Of a stretch of 64,000 nucleotides of DNA, positions 34,417-44,138 are shown piece after piece. This DNA is from UBA1494_A sp963973975. GTDB taxonomy: Bacteria > Bacteroidota > Bacteroidia > Flavobacteriales_E > Vicingaceae. The position numbers were made by a program, and so were the translations under genes. The DNA lies in the NCBI GenBank assembly GCA_963973975.1, contig CAXBCF010000011.1, forward strand, positions 36,872-100,871, written 5' to 3'. Position 1 is the first letter of the stretch. The number at the start of each line of letters is the position of its first letter. The notes below the pieces were generated by a model that had not been told where the DNA came from, did not search any database, and saw nothing but the letters and a program-made list of their open reading frames with translations.

Positions 34417-35652
34417 TTAAAAGGTTTTACCGTTAATAATCACTCGATCAATTAAATTATTTCCAAATGCATAAGGCCAATAAGCAATTGATGGGATTGG
34501 CTTACTGATAATGAGGTTGGCTTTTTTTCCTTTAGAAATACTTCCCATATCATGAGCTAATTCCAAAGCATGAGCCGCATTTAGTGTCGCAGCATTTATT
34601 GCTTCTTCAGGAGTCATTTTGAGTTTTATACATGCTAAAGCCACAACTAAATTCATGTTTCCGGAAGGGCTTGAGCCCGGATTAAAATCACTAGCCAAGG
34701 CAACACCTGCACCACCGTCAATTAATTCACGAGCTGGTTGATAAGGATCGCTCAAGAAAAATGGGGCAGAGGGCAGCAATGTGGCAATGGTATCCGATTT
34801 TCTCAATAAATCGATTTCGGCTGCATTCAAAACTTCCAAGTGATCGACAGAAAGGGCATTGTGCTTTAAGCAGGTTTCTATTCCCCCCATGCTGTTGAAC
34901 TGATTGGTATGCACTTTGGCTTTTAGGTCGTAAGCCTTTCCAGCTGCTAAGAGCTGATCAGTTTCCTCGGCAGAAAAGGCAACTTTTTCACAAAAAACAT
35001 CCATGTAATCCGCTAAACCTTCAGCTGCAATTTTTGGGAGCATTTCCTTGATAATTAAATCAATATAACCTTGTCGGTTTTCTTTGTATTCCGTGGGAAA
35101 AGCATGTGCTCCCAAAAAAGTTGCTTTAATTGAAATAGGGCTTTCAGCTTTTAAGCGTTTGATCACCCGAAGCATTTTTAATTCAGCTTTCACCGTCAAT
35201 CCATAGCCACTTTTTATTTCAATGGCACCTGTTCCCAAGTGCATTAAATCATTTAAACGAGCTTGTGCAGCTTTAAAAAGAGTTGCTTCATCGCATGCTT
35301 GTAATTTTTTGGCAGAATTGAGAATTCCACCTCCTGCAGCCGCAATTTCTTGATAGCTCTTTCCTTTCAAGCGCATCACAAATTCCTCTTCTCGGCTACC
35401 TGCAAAAACTAAATGGGTGTGTGAGTCAACCCAAGTTGGAAAAACTAGTTTTCCGCTTGCATCAATCATTTCTTCGCCATTTTCTGCTTCAGGACAAGTA
35501 GCCATTTTTCCAAAATCATGAATGATGGCACCATCTGTTTTCAACCATGCATTCTCAATGCTCGGAAGTTGACTCATTTCTGCACCTTTTAGCAAGGGAG
35601 TATGACTTTCTTCTCTAGTTTGGATGAGCGATTTAATATTCTTGATGATCAT
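34417..35652 (-). CDS. hutI: Imidazolonepropionase
   Basis: Opens the ring of 4-imidazolone-5-propanoate to give formimidoylglutamate, the step before HutG. The 411-residue amidohydrolase has the metal motif DSHTHLVFAGSREEEF, the GYGLT loop, HTNQFNSMGG, SVDHLEVL and ASDFNPGSSPSGNM, all typical of HutI. hutH and hutU are not in the window. Confidence 0.95.
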   Translation of the reverse strand: MIIKNIKSLIQTREESHTPLLKGAEMSQLPSIENAWLKTDGAIIHDFGKMATCPEAENGEEMIDASGKLVFPTWVDSHTHLVFAGSREEEFVMRLKGKSYQEIAAAGGGILNSAKKLQACDEATLFKAAQARLNDLMHLGTGAIEIKSGYGLTVKAELKMLRVIKRLKAESPISIKATFLGAHAFPTEYKENRQGYIDLIIKEMLPKIAAEGLADYMDVFCEKVAFSAEETDQLLAAGKAYDLKAKVHTNQFNSMGGIETCLKHNALSVDHLEVLNAAEIDLLRKSDTIATLLPSAPFFLSDPYQPARELIDGGAGVALASDFNPGSSPSGNMNLVVALACIKLKMTPEEAINAATLNAAHALELAHDMGSISKGKKANLIISKPIPSIAYWPYAFGNNLIDRVIINGKTF

Positions 35653-35655
35653 GGC

Positions 35656-36651
35656 TTAAAATTTTACAACAACTCTTCCTTTAGATTTTCCTTGAAGCAT
35701 GTTTTCAATGGCTTGGTCGAGTTCAGTTAAGGAAATGATTTGCTTAATTTTTTCAAGTTGCTTGGACTTCCATTTAGTTGCCAACAATTCCCAAATTTTC
35801 AATCGAATGGCTCTAGGAGTTTCAGCCGTTTCTATTCCCAATACATTCACACCGTTTAAAATGAAGGGATAAACCGTGGTAGCTAAATTTGGAGAAGCAA
35901 CTAAACCGCAAACCGCAATGTTTCCATTTCTTCCACAAGCTTTTATGCAAGTTGCTAATGTGTTGTCGCCAACAGTATCAATCGCTCCCGCCCAAGCAGT
36001 TTTTAAAAGCGGTCTGCCACTTTTGTCATCCACTTCCTCACGACTGACAATTTTGGTAGCTCCCAAAGAATACAAATAATCATGCGCACTCAATTTCCCA
36101 CTGGCTGCAATCACTTCATAGCCATTTATCGCCAACAATTCCACCGCCATGCTGCCAACTCCTCCCGTTGCTCCAGTCACTAAAACTGGTCCCATCTCTG
36201 GTGTTTGACCGTTTTGCTCCATTTTGTAGAGTGAGAGTGCTGCAGTAAACCCTCCGGTTCCCAAGACCATTGCCTCTTCCAAAGTCATTCCTTTTGGAAG
36301 TTTTACTGGCCAAAACTCAGGCACTCGAATGTATTCTTGAAAGCCTCCTGAAGTATTCATGCCAAAATCATAGGAGGTCACAATCACTTCATCGCCCACC
36401 TTAAACTGATCGGATTTGCTTTCAACAACTACTCCAGAAGCATCTACTCCGGGCGTGTGTGGATAGTTTTTTGTTATGCCTTTGTGCCCAGAGGAAGAGA
36501 GCGCATCCTTATAATTAAGTGCAGCATACTTTACATTGATAACTACTTCTCCTTCAGGTAAATCACTGATCCTTTTCTCCTCAATGGCTCTGCTAAAGCT
36601 GCCATTTTCCTTTTCTCTGATTACAAATGCTTTATATTTTTTATTTTCCAT
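35656..36651 (-). CDS. YhdH/YhfP family quinone oxidoreductase (AcuI-like)
   Basis: A 331-residue zinc-free medium-chain dehydrogenase. It has the YhdH-type N-terminus (YAALNYKDALSSSGHKGI), PGVDASGVV, the nucleotide-binding VTGATGGVGSMAVELLA and the C-terminal KGRVVVKF. Characterised relatives reduce acryloyl-CoA with NADPH; others act on quinones. It lies three bases from hutI but is not a known histidine pathway enzyme. Confidence 0.9.
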   Translation of the reverse strand: MENKKYKAFVIREKENGSFSRAIEEKRISDLPEGEVVINVKYAALNYKDALSSSGHKGITKNYPHTPGVDASGVVVESKSDQFKVGDEVIVTSYDFGMNTSGGFQEYIRVPEFWPVKLPKGMTLEEAMVLGTGGFTAALSLYKMEQNGQTPEMGPVLVTGATGGVGSMAVELLAINGYEVIAASGKLSAHDYLYSLGATKIVSREEVDDKSGRPLLKTAWAGAIDTVGDNTLATCIKACGRNGNIAVCGLVASPNLATTVYPFILNGVNVLGIETAETPRAIRLKIWELLATKWKSKQLEKIKQIISLTELDQAIENMLQGKSKGRVVVKF

Positions 36652-36666
36652 GCCAATTGGATTTTT

Positions 36667-38646
36667 TTATTGATAGATAAGTATTTTTAGGTTGTCGAGC
36701 AAGACTTCATGCTGAAGCGGATTCCAAAAATACAGGCTTATTTCTTGACCTTCCACAATCTCTTGAGCGGGTATTTGATACTTTAACAAAAGGTTTTCCC
36801 ACTCTCCAGTTTGCTTTAATTCATTCACTAAATAATGTGAATGATAAAAATCTCCTGTGCTTATAACCAATTGAATGTCCTTTGAAACTGCTTGTTTATA
36901 ATCTGCTAAGAATAAAACATAAACCGGTAAATCAGGTAAAAGAGTGTTTGCCTTTTGGCGAATGGTAAATGGAAAATCATATTCAGCTGGAATACTAAGC
37001 GCTTTTCCGTTGAGAGAATCAGCTATTTTCGGTGTCCATGGAAAAGCAATGGAATCAATGATGTTAGAATTACTTTCAAAATCGCTGTAACCGTAATAAA
37101 TCAAATTTCTGAAAAATCTAACAGAAGTGAGGTCTTTTGATTTTTTATAAAGACTGAGCTCCCCATTGCTGTGAACCAAATCCAAGCGCTTAATTAAATC
37201 AGGATAGGCAACAAAAGTTCCACTTCTAAATAGACTATCAATTAAAACCGCGTAGGTAAAATTGCTATCGAGCTGTTTGCCTAATACTGCTTCACCTGAA
37301 TTTAAGTTAGTGTATCCTTTTGTGTTCCAAACGGTGAATGGAATGTTGGTAGAATTGGCATCAATTACCAAAATAGTATCATTAGAGTTGATTCCCCAAT
37401 TTTGAAAATCCGACTTAGCATTTACATAGCAGTTGTAGGCGTATTCAATGCGATCGTTGTAGGGTGGGGTATAGCGATTTTCCTGATTTTGTTTGGCATT
37501 GCTAAAAAAGTAGAAGAAAAAAATACCACATAAAACGGCTACAGGACTGTACCATTTTTTAGGAATTTTCAAAGCACTTAAAAGTACGATCAACAGTAAA
37601 CTCAATAGTGGCAATAGGCTATCGATGTAGTAATAATCATGCTCGGCAAACTGCTGTCCGAATGCCAAAAAGAAGCCCAAAACTCCTATTGCTGCAATCG
37701 ATAAGTAAACCAATACTTTTCTGATTACTCTTTGTTGAATACCATTTTTATTAAATTGTGAAATTGTTACTACTAAGAGGAAGATCAATAAAATTGAGTG
37801 AAAGGGACTGAATAACTGATCGCTCCAACGCTCTAAGGCAATAGAAATAATGTCGATGAATTGGCTAAAACTTCTAAAGTAGAGTAGTTCTCCCAAAAAC
37901 ATGCTGCCGTATTTTTCTCCCAAATATTGATTGTAAAAATAGTAGCCGATAAAAACTAGTATACCCAATAACGTAATCAATGTAGCTTTTATCCTAATCT
38001 TTTTGCTTCTGAGTTGCTGCCAACAAATCCAAACGAATAGTGCAAAAAGGTAGATGAAAAATGTGGAGCGCGCCAATGCTGCTAGTGTTAAGAAAAACAC
38101 TCCTGTTTTGAATCCTTTTTGATCAGTAAAACTTTCAGCTTTAAAGATGAAGTAAATTCCAATTAGAAAATTTGCAAAAGAAGGAGCCGAAGGAAGAAAG
38201 CCATTTTGATAATAAGCAAAAAATGGAAGGGTAAAAAGAAATGCTGTTGCGTAAATTGATTTGAGTGGTGACTTTAGTATTAGTAGCGATAAACGAAAGA
38301 AAAAATACAAACCAATTAAAGAATAGACTAAGTTATAGGATCTAAAAGTTTTGATGAGATCCCAATCAAAAAAATAACTGATGTAGGCAACTAAATAGTC
38401 GTGAATGGGGAAATCTACTTGGGTGATTCCATCTTTGGTAAGCAAATTAAAGGTAGCTGGATGAAAAAAATCGAAACCATTGAGTTGAAAATTTTGCGCC
38501 AAGGCAATTCTATCGGATTGAGTCCATGCATGAACATAGGCAGGGTAGAGGTTCATGCTGTCGGCAAAAAGATAAATTGCTCCTAAAATGAGAATAACTC
38601 CCATGATAATGCTCGATGGCCAATGATTTTCTTTTGAATGCAACAT
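36667..38646 (-). CDS. Polytopic membrane protein, GT-C glycosyltransferase-like
   Basis: A 659-residue integral membrane protein with about ten or more hydrophobic helices across the first 420 residues and a soluble C-terminal region of about 230 residues. An early loop (HAWTQSDRIALA) with an Asp, followed by FDFFHPATFNL and DFPIHDYLVAYI, resembles the first extracytoplasmic loop of GT-C enzymes that use polyprenyl-phosphate sugars. The assignment is tentative. It is 15 bases upstream of the quinone oxidoreductase on the same strand. Confidence 0.65.
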   Translation of the reverse strand: MLHSKENHWPSSIIMGVILILGAIYLFADSMNLYPAYVHAWTQSDRIALAQNFQLNGFDFFHPATFNLLTKDGITQVDFPIHDYLVAYISYFFDWDLIKTFRSYNLVYSLIGLYFFFRLSLLILKSPLKSIYATAFLFTLPFFAYYQNGFLPSAPSFANFLIGIYFIFKAESFTDQKGFKTGVFFLTLAALARSTFFIYLFALFVWICWQQLRSKKIRIKATLITLLGILVFIGYYFYNQYLGEKYGSMFLGELLYFRSFSQFIDIISIALERWSDQLFSPFHSILLIFLLVVTISQFNKNGIQQRVIRKVLVYLSIAAIGVLGFFLAFGQQFAEHDYYYIDSLLPLLSLLLIVLLSALKIPKKWYSPVAVLCGIFFFYFFSNAKQNQENRYTPPYNDRIEYAYNCYVNAKSDFQNWGINSNDTILVIDANSTNIPFTVWNTKGYTNLNSGEAVLGKQLDSNFTYAVLIDSLFRSGTFVAYPDLIKRLDLVHSNGELSLYKKSKDLTSVRFFRNLIYYGYSDFESNSNIIDSIAFPWTPKIADSLNGKALSIPAEYDFPFTIRQKANTLLPDLPVYVLFLADYKQAVSKDIQLVISTGDFYHSHYLVNELKQTGEWENLLLKYQIPAQEIVEGQEISLYFWNPLQHEVLLDNLKILIYQ

Positions 38647-38649
38647 CTT

Positions 38650-39963
38650 CTATAGCGATTTAATCCATTGAGCAATGTCTTTCAAAACTTCTTCGTCAAA
38701 ATGTGCTTCTTGCTCATATTCTGATGGCAATAAGACTCCTTCTCCCGCATAAAATAAATGATTCAATTTGGGATAAATAATGGTTTTTGAAGCCTTGTTC
38801 TTATTGCCATTTTTCCATTTTTTAGCTTCTTTTTTCGTTACTTGGTAATCTTTTTCACCATTTAATATCAAATAGGGTTGATCTTGCTTTTTTGCCAATT
38901 CAGTTGGTTTATAATCTTTTAAACTAAACCAAAAGGAACCGGGTAAACCTAAAGGCAGCATGGCTCCAACAGTAGTTGAATCATAATCGCCTGAATTTAA
39001 TTTATTTAGTTGAAAGTTAAGGGTATTGAGCGCAATTTCTGTAATCTGAGTTTCAGGATCGTTTAGCATTAGGTATTCATACTGAGGCAATATCAATTCT
39101 GAAAGTGGGCTTGCATTTCCTGCTAATGTGATTACTCCGCTCAATTTTGCTTTTTCGGCAATTTTTGGAGCCATGTGCCCACCTAAGCTGTGTCCAATTA
39201 GAATAACTTTTTTGGCACCAAATTCTTTTGCTAGCTCGATTGCATTAACAGCATCATCCACCACAAGTTGATCGATGGTGATGGAATTGATGTATTTAGT
39301 CATTTCGGTAGGGTAGTCATAACTCCGTTTGTTATATCGAATACTTGAAATTCCCTGATTGGCCAATCCATAAGCCAAGTCCTTGAAAATTTTATTGGGA
39401 CCCACACTTTCATCCATGTCATTTGGACCTGAACCGTGAACCATGACAACAATTATCAGTTCATCTTCAGTTTTTGCTTTTACAAATTCTCCTAACAGTG
39501 GCATTTGATTGCCAACTTTTATGGATTCAGTCGTATAGTTGTTTTCATTTACATAAGCGGGTATTTTCCATTTGCCTTTAAATTTATAAGACTTAATAGT
39601 TATACTTTCTATTTTTTCTTCTTTATTCAAAGAAATGGATAAGTCGAATTTCCCATTTTTAAATTGCAGTCCACTGAGGTAGGTAGTGCCTTCTGCTGTG
39701 ACTTTTTCATCAAAATCGAGTACTTCTTCAATTTCGCCTAGTGATTTAGAAAGCTGATTAAACTTCTTTTCAACTTCCTCTTTACTGAGTTTCTCTTTTA
39801 ATTTATTGTCAAAGTAAAAGTGAATTTTCCCGAACTCTTTTGTTTTTAAGTGTTCAATAATGGTATCTGAAAGCTCTTTGGCTTTATTAAATTCTTGCGG
39901 ATTTGATTGAGCAAAGGCGAACTTGGAAATAAAAAAGAGCAGTAGATAGACGATGTATTTCAT
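38650..39963 (-). CDS. Secreted alpha/beta hydrolase with DUF3887-like N-terminal domain
   Basis: A 437-residue exported hydrolase. From the ATG at 39963 the signal peptide reads MKYIVYLLLFFISKFAFAQ. Residues about 25-130 look like a DUF3887 domain (FYFDNKLKEKLSKEEVEKKF). The alpha/beta domain has the oxyanion segment VVMVHGSGPNDMDE, nucleophile elbow LIGHSLGGHMAP, an Asp in LILNGEKDYQV and the His in YPKLNHLFY. An in-frame TTG at 39981 is an unlikely start. A -7 box lies about 16 bases upstream of the ATG. Confidence 0.85.
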   Translation of the reverse strand: MKYIVYLLLFFISKFAFAQSNPQEFNKAKELSDTIIEHLKTKEFGKIHFYFDNKLKEKLSKEEVEKKFNQLSKSLGEIEEVLDFDEKVTAEGTTYLSGLQFKNGKFDLSISLNKEEKIESITIKSYKFKGKWKIPAYVNENNYTTESIKVGNQMPLLGEFVKAKTEDELIIVVMVHGSGPNDMDESVGPNKIFKDLAYGLANQGISSIRYNKRSYDYPTEMTKYINSITIDQLVVDDAVNAIELAKEFGAKKVILIGHSLGGHMAPKIAEKAKLSGVITLAGNASPLSELILPQYEYLMLNDPETQITEIALNTLNFQLNKLNSGDYDSTTVGAMLPLGLPGSFWFSLKDYKPTELAKKQDQPYLILNGEKDYQVTKKEAKKWKNGNKNKASKTIIYPKLNHLFYAGEGVLLPSEYEQEAHFDEEVLKDIAQWIKSL

Positions 39964-39978
39964 GGGAATGAATTTAGG

Positions 39979-39986
39979 CAAACTTA
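39979..39986 (-). promoter_or_regulatory. Candidate -7 box for the alpha/beta hydrolase gene
   Basis: The minus strand reads TAAGTTTG, a TAnnTTTG match 15 bases before the ATG at 39963. It lies in the divergent region shared with typA. Confidence 0.4.
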
Positions 39987-40045
39987 ATTATTTTGAGAAA
40001 TTAAAATCTCTTGTAATAACAGTGCTTACAATCAAAGAATAAACC

Positions 40046-40053
40046 TACTTTTG
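40046..40053 (+). promoter_or_regulatory. Candidate -7 box for typA
   Basis: TACTTTTG matches TAnnTTTG, 19 bases before the typA start, and is followed by a GCGC sequence typical of the start of Bacteroidota transcripts. Confidence 0.5.
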
Positions 40054-40072
40054 CGCCCTCAAAAATAAGCAG

Positions 40073-41869
40073 ATGAATATCAGAAATATCGCCATTATTG
40101 CCCACGTAGATCACGGCAAAACCACATTAGTTGATAAAATGCTCCTAGCCGGAAAATTATTCGGTGAACATGAAACTCCAGGTGAGTTGATTATGGACAA
40201 CAATGACATAGAAAAAGAAAGAGGAATTACCATTTTATCAAAAAACGTTTCTGTTTTTTATGGTAAAACCAAAATAAATATTATTGATACTCCTGGTCAC
40301 TCCGATTTTGGTGGTGAAGTAGAGCGTGTGTTAAACATGGCCGATGGTGTTTTACTTTTGGTTGATGCATTTGAAGGTCCTATGCCTCAAACGCGATTTG
40401 TTTTGCAAAAAGCTGTTGAATTAGGTTTGAAACCAATTGTGGTAGTGAACAAGGTTGATAAGGAAAACTGTACTCCAGACATTGCTCAAGAGAAAGTATT
40501 TGACTTGATGTTTAATTTAGGTGCAACTGAAGATCAATTGAATTTTCCAACAATATACGGTTCAGCGAAAAACGGTTGGATGAGTGACGATTACAAAAAA
40601 CCGACAGAAAATATTATTCCACTTTTGGATGCGATTGTAGAATTTATTCCTGCACCACAGCCAAAAGAGGGAAATACTCAATTATTAATCACTTCATTGG
40701 ATTATTCCTCATTTATTGGACGTATTGCAATTGGTCGTTTACAACGAGGTGAGTTAAAAACGAATCAGCAAGTGACTTTGATTAAGCGCGATGGTTCAAA
40801 AACCAAAAGCAAAGTCAAAGAATTGTACGTTTTTGAAGGAATGGGAAAAGTAAAGGTCGATCAGGTTTTAGCTGGCGATATCTGTGCTTTAGTAGGAATT
40901 GAAGGCTTCGACATTGGAGACACTGTTGCAGATATTGAAAATCCTGAAGCTTTGGCAAGTATTTCTATTGACGAGCCAACAATGAGCATGTTGTTTACTA
41001 TTAACGATTCACCGTTTTTTGGTAAAGAAGGAAAATTTGTTACTTCAAGACATATCAAAGATCGTTTAACAAAAGAATTAGAGAAAAACTTGGCTTTAAG
41101 AGTGGAAGATACTGGTTCTGCAGATTCATTCATGGTTTTTGGTCGTGGTGTATTGCACCTTTCCGTTTTAATTGAAACCATGCGTCGTGAAGGCTATGAA
41201 TTGCAAATTGGTCAACCACAAGTTATTATTAAAGAAATCGACGGAGTAAAACATGAACCAATTGAAGAATTGACAATTGATTTACCTGAAAACGTAAGTG
41301 GTAAAGCCATTGAAATGGTCAACCAGCGAAAAGGGGAGATGCTCAACATGGAACCAAAAGGAGACCGCATGGTCTTGGATTTTGAAATTCCATCAAGAGG
41401 AATTATCGGATTGAGAAATTACCTATTGACTGCCACTGCGGGAGAGGCAATTATGTCGCACCGATTTAAAGAATACCAACCATTAAAAGGAATCATTCCG
41501 GGAAGACAAAATGGTTCTTTAATCTCAATGGAAACAGGAAAAGCAATTCCTTTCTCATTGAATAACTTACAAGATAGAGGAAAGTTTTTTGTTAATCCAA
41601 ATGAAGATATTTATGGGGGACAAGTAATTGGAGAGAACAATCGTGCAGGAGATTTAGTGGTAAATGTTACTAAAACCAAAAAGATGTCAAACATGCGTTC
41701 TTCTGGAGCTGATGAGAAAATTAGAATTGCTCCTGCGATTAAATTTTCATTGGAAGAAGCTTTAGAATACATTCAGAAAGATGAATACGTTGAGGTAACT
41801 CCTAATTCTATTCGTGTAAGAAAAGTAATGTTGAACGAAACTGATCGTAAACGCGCTTCAAAAATATAG
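40073..41869 (+). CDS. typA: Translational GTPase TypA/BipA
   Basis: A ribosome-associated GTPase of 598 residues involved in 50S assembly and stress adaptation. G motifs are clear: HVDHGKTTLVDKM (G1), ERGITILSKN (G2), DTPGHSDFGGEVERVL (G3), VVNKVDKENC (G4) and the GSAKNGW segment (G5). The EF-G-like domains II, III and V follow, with RGIIGLRNYLLTATAGEAIM and the TypA-specific C-terminal region with TKTKKMSNMRSSGADEK. Confidence 0.97.
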   Translation: MNIRNIAIIAHVDHGKTTLVDKMLLAGKLFGEHETPGELIMDNNDIEKERGITILSKNVSVFYGKTKINIIDTPGHSDFGGEVERVLNMADGVLLLVDAFEGPMPQTRFVLQKAVELGLKPIVVVNKVDKENCTPDIAQEKVFDLMFNLGATEDQLNFPTIYGSAKNGWMSDDYKKPTENIIPLLDAIVEFIPAPQPKEGNTQLLITSLDYSSFIGRIAIGRLQRGELKTNQQVTLIKRDGSKTKSKVKELYVFEGMGKVKVDQVLAGDICALVGIEGFDIGDTVADIENPEALASISIDEPTMSMLFTINDSPFFGKEGKFVTSRHIKDRLTKELEKNLALRVEDTGSADSFMVFGRGVLHLSVLIETMRREGYELQIGQPQVIIKEIDGVKHEPIEELTIDLPENVSGKAIEMVNQRKGEMLNMEPKGDRMVLDFEIPSRGIIGLRNYLLTATAGEAIMSHRFKEYQPLKGIIPGRQNGSLISMETGKAIPFSLNNLQDRGKFFVNPNEDIYGGQVIGENNRAGDLVVNVTKTKKMSNMRSSGADEKIRIAPAIKFSLEEALEYIQKDEYVEVTPNSIRVRKVMLNETDRKRASKI

Positions 41870-41980
41870 TCATCTTTAAGTTTATTTTGATAGTGTTTTG
41901 TTAACTGAATATTATTTTGTATTTTACACCTGTCAAACTAAATTATTCTCAACTTTGTTGAACAAATAAAAATTAAAACC

Positions 41981-42607
41981 ATGAAAAAATTAGCACAATC
42001 AGTATTGAGTTTATCCATAATCGCAAGTTTTTTTGCATGTGGAGGAGCAGAAAAAAAAGCTGAAGAAACAACTACAGAAGAAATAACCGAAAATTTTGAA
42101 ATTAGAGAAGTTCCGATTAATCCTGCAGAAAGTTCAGTTATGTGGGAAGGTAATGTAGTCGGCGTTTATACACATAGTGGAACAGTTTCTGTTGTTGATG
42201 GAGTATTAACAATGGAAGGATCAAGAGTTATAGACGGTAGTTTTGTTGTTGATTTAACTTCAATGCAAGCAACTGATGATAATTATAATCCTGAAGAAGG
42301 AAAGTCAAAAGACAAATTAATTGAACACCTTTCTTCTCCTGATTTCTTTGATGTTGGAAATTTCCCAACCGCTTCTTTTGAAATTTTAGAGCACAATATT
42401 GATAACAATACCATTACAGGAAACTTAACTGTAAGAGGAATCACCAAGGAAGAAACTGTAGAAGATGTAATTGTTAATTTAGATAGTGGAATTGCAACAG
42501 GAAAGCTTGTCTTTGATCGTCATAACTATGAAGTGGCTTTCAAACATCCTGCACAAGATGTTGTAATTTCTGATGATGTTACTTTGAAAGTAAATCTAAA
42601 AATTTAA
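41981..42607 (+). CDS. YceI family lipoprotein
   Basis: A 208-residue exported lipid-binding-like protein. The signal region MKKLAQSVLSLSIIASFFAC has a lipobox Cys20, followed by an acidic spacer and a YceI beta-barrel (SSVMWEGNVVG, SGTVSVVDGVL, HLSSPDFFDVGNFPTASFEI, ITGNLTVRGITKEE, FKHPAQDVVISDDVTLKVNL). YceI proteins bind polyisoprenoid lipids; the exact role here is unknown. A perfect palindrome terminator follows. Confidence 0.9.
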   Translation: MKKLAQSVLSLSIIASFFACGGAEKKAEETTTEEITENFEIREVPINPAESSVMWEGNVVGVYTHSGTVSVVDGVLTMEGSRVIDGSFVVDLTSMQATDDNYNPEEGKSKDKLIEHLSSPDFFDVGNFPTASFEILEHNIDNNTITGNLTVRGITKEETVEDVIVNLDSGIATGKLVFDRHNYEVAFKHPAQDVVISDDVTLKVNLKI

Positions 42608-42649
42608 GTTACTAATTAATAGTCTGTTAATTAAAAATTAAGAATTAGA

Positions 42650-42687
42650 AAATATCCATTAGCAATTGCTAATGGATATTTTTTTGA
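42650..42687 (+). terminator. Terminator after the YceI gene
   Basis: A 32-base perfect palindrome (arms starting AAATATCCATTAGC, no unpaired spacer) is followed by a run of Ts. In RNA it would form a long stem with only a tight central loop. Confidence 0.85.
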
Positions 42688-42745
42688 CTTAAATTTAGTG
42701 TTAAGTTTACACTTATAAGTATCTAATCGTTTAAACCAGTGATTT

Positions 42746-43243
42746 ATGAGTTCAGAATCTCCTTTAAATACTTTTAATTGGATTTCTTGGTCTAAAAATC
42801 TTGGACTTTTCCTTATTCTCAATTTTGGAGCACTTGCTATTGGTGCTCTTTTACAAGGTGAAGGACCAAGTTCAATGTGGTACAGCAATCTAGATAGAGC
42901 ACCTTGGACTCCACCAGGGTGGGTGTTTGGCGCAGCTTGGTTTAGTATTATGCTATGTTTTGCAATTTATTTGGCAAACTTGAGTCAGAAGATTTCTTTG
43001 GCTGTTTTTCTTCCTCTTTATGCCATCCATTGGATTTTTAATGTCAGTTGGAACCCACTATTTTTTAATTGGCATTTAATAGGAGTTGCACTAATTGTTT
43101 TGTTGGCACTCACTATTGTTGTTGGACTTCTATTATACCGATTTAGAAAATTTTCAGGCAATAGTTCTTGGTTAATTGCACCATACTTAATTTGGCTGTG
43201 TATTGCACTTTCGTTGAATGTATACGTTTTAATCAATAATTAA
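42746..43243 (+). CDS. TspO/MBR family tryptophan-rich sensory protein
   Basis: A 165-residue membrane protein with five hydrophobic helices. Conserved features are the LDRAPWTPPGWVFGAAW segment, YAIHWIFNVSWNPLFF and a C-terminal region PYLIWLCIALSLN. TspO proteins bind tetrapyrroles and related small molecules. It converges on the MORN protein gene, 17 bases away. Confidence 0.93.
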   Translation: MSSESPLNTFNWISWSKNLGLFLILNFGALAIGALLQGEGPSSMWYSNLDRAPWTPPGWVFGAAWFSIMLCFAIYLANLSQKISLAVFLPLYAIHWIFNVSWNPLFFNWHLIGVALIVLLALTIVVGLLLYRFRKFSGNSSWLIAPYLIWLCIALSLNVYVLINN

Positions 43244-43260
43244 AACAAGTTCTAACTTGA

Positions 43261-44118
43261 TCAATTTTCAGGTTGAATCAATTCATCATTCTTCCAAGTT
43301 CCTTTCATCTTCACTTTGTTGTCACTGCCATAAAGAACTCCATAACCATTTCTTTTATCATTCAACCATTCTCCTTCATATCGGTCGCCGCTAGCCCAAT
43401 AATAAGTTCCAGTACCTTCTCTACGATCTTTTAAATAATTTCCTTCATACCGGTCTCCGTTAAGAAAGTAATAAGTTCCCGATTTTCCTTCTCTTAAATT
43501 GTTTTTCCAAGTTCCTATATATACATTTCCACTTCTGTAATAACCCATTCCTTCTCCATTGGCTTTGTTATTTTGAATTTCTCCGAAATAGATTGTTTTT
43601 GTACCATGTATGCTGTAAAATGATAACTCTTTGAGAATGGGCTTTATACTTAGTTTGTCGTTTAAGACCTCAATCTTTCTTTGAAATAGTTCTGATAAAG
43701 AATCAACTGTTAAGTGATGAGAGGTTTTTAAGATTTCAATTTTATTAGCTAAGGATTTTTCTGCTGTACTATCAACTTTTACAATTACCAAGTCTTCATT
43801 TGCTCTTTGTCGTAAATCATTGTACCTTTCAATAAATTTACTTCTACTTTGTAAAATACCTTTATAATTATCTTCTTTAACCAACTGACGATATAAATCA
43901 AAAGCGACATCAAATTCCCCTACAATTAATAAATCATCTGCTTTAGACTTTTTTCGCATATTTTCTTGGTTCTTCATCAACGAAATATTATTATCCAAAG
44001 CTAAATTGAATTCTTCTTCCATTACTTGATTGTCGTACTGTAATTTTATCGTGTAAAAAAGGTTGGAGAATAACAGTATAAATGTTATAATTAAAAAGAG
44101 GCGTAATTGTTTATTCAT
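43261..44118 (-). CDS. Membrane-anchored protein with C-terminal MORN repeats
   Basis: A 285-residue protein. An N-terminal hydrophobic helix (LFLIITFILLFSNLFYTI) anchors it, the middle (about residues 30-175) is charged and probably coiled coil, and the last 100 residues hold about five MORN repeats (GNVYIGTWKNNLREG, GDRYEGNYLKDRREGTG, GDRYEGEWLNDKRNGYG and weaker ones). MORN repeats mediate protein or lipid contacts. It is the last gene of a three-gene minus-strand cluster of unknown function. Confidence 0.82.
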   Translation of the reverse strand: MNKQLRLFLIITFILLFSNLFYTIKLQYDNQVMEEEFNLALDNNISLMKNQENMRKKSKADDLLIVGEFDVAFDLYRQLVKEDNYKGILQSRSKFIERYNDLRQRANEDLVIVKVDSTAEKSLANKIEILKTSHHLTVDSLSELFQRKIEVLNDKLSIKPILKELSFYSIHGTKTIYFGEIQNNKANGEGMGYYRSGNVYIGTWKNNLREGKSGTYYFLNGDRYEGNYLKDRREGTGTYYWASGDRYEGEWLNDKRNGYGVLYGSDNKVKMKGTWKNDELIQPEN

Positions 44119-44138
44119 TTATGATTTAGTTTTTCTTC

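Noticed and set aside
40861..41181. Minus-strand open frame of 106 codons
   Set aside because: It is opposite typA, whose sequence is fully explained as a GTPase.
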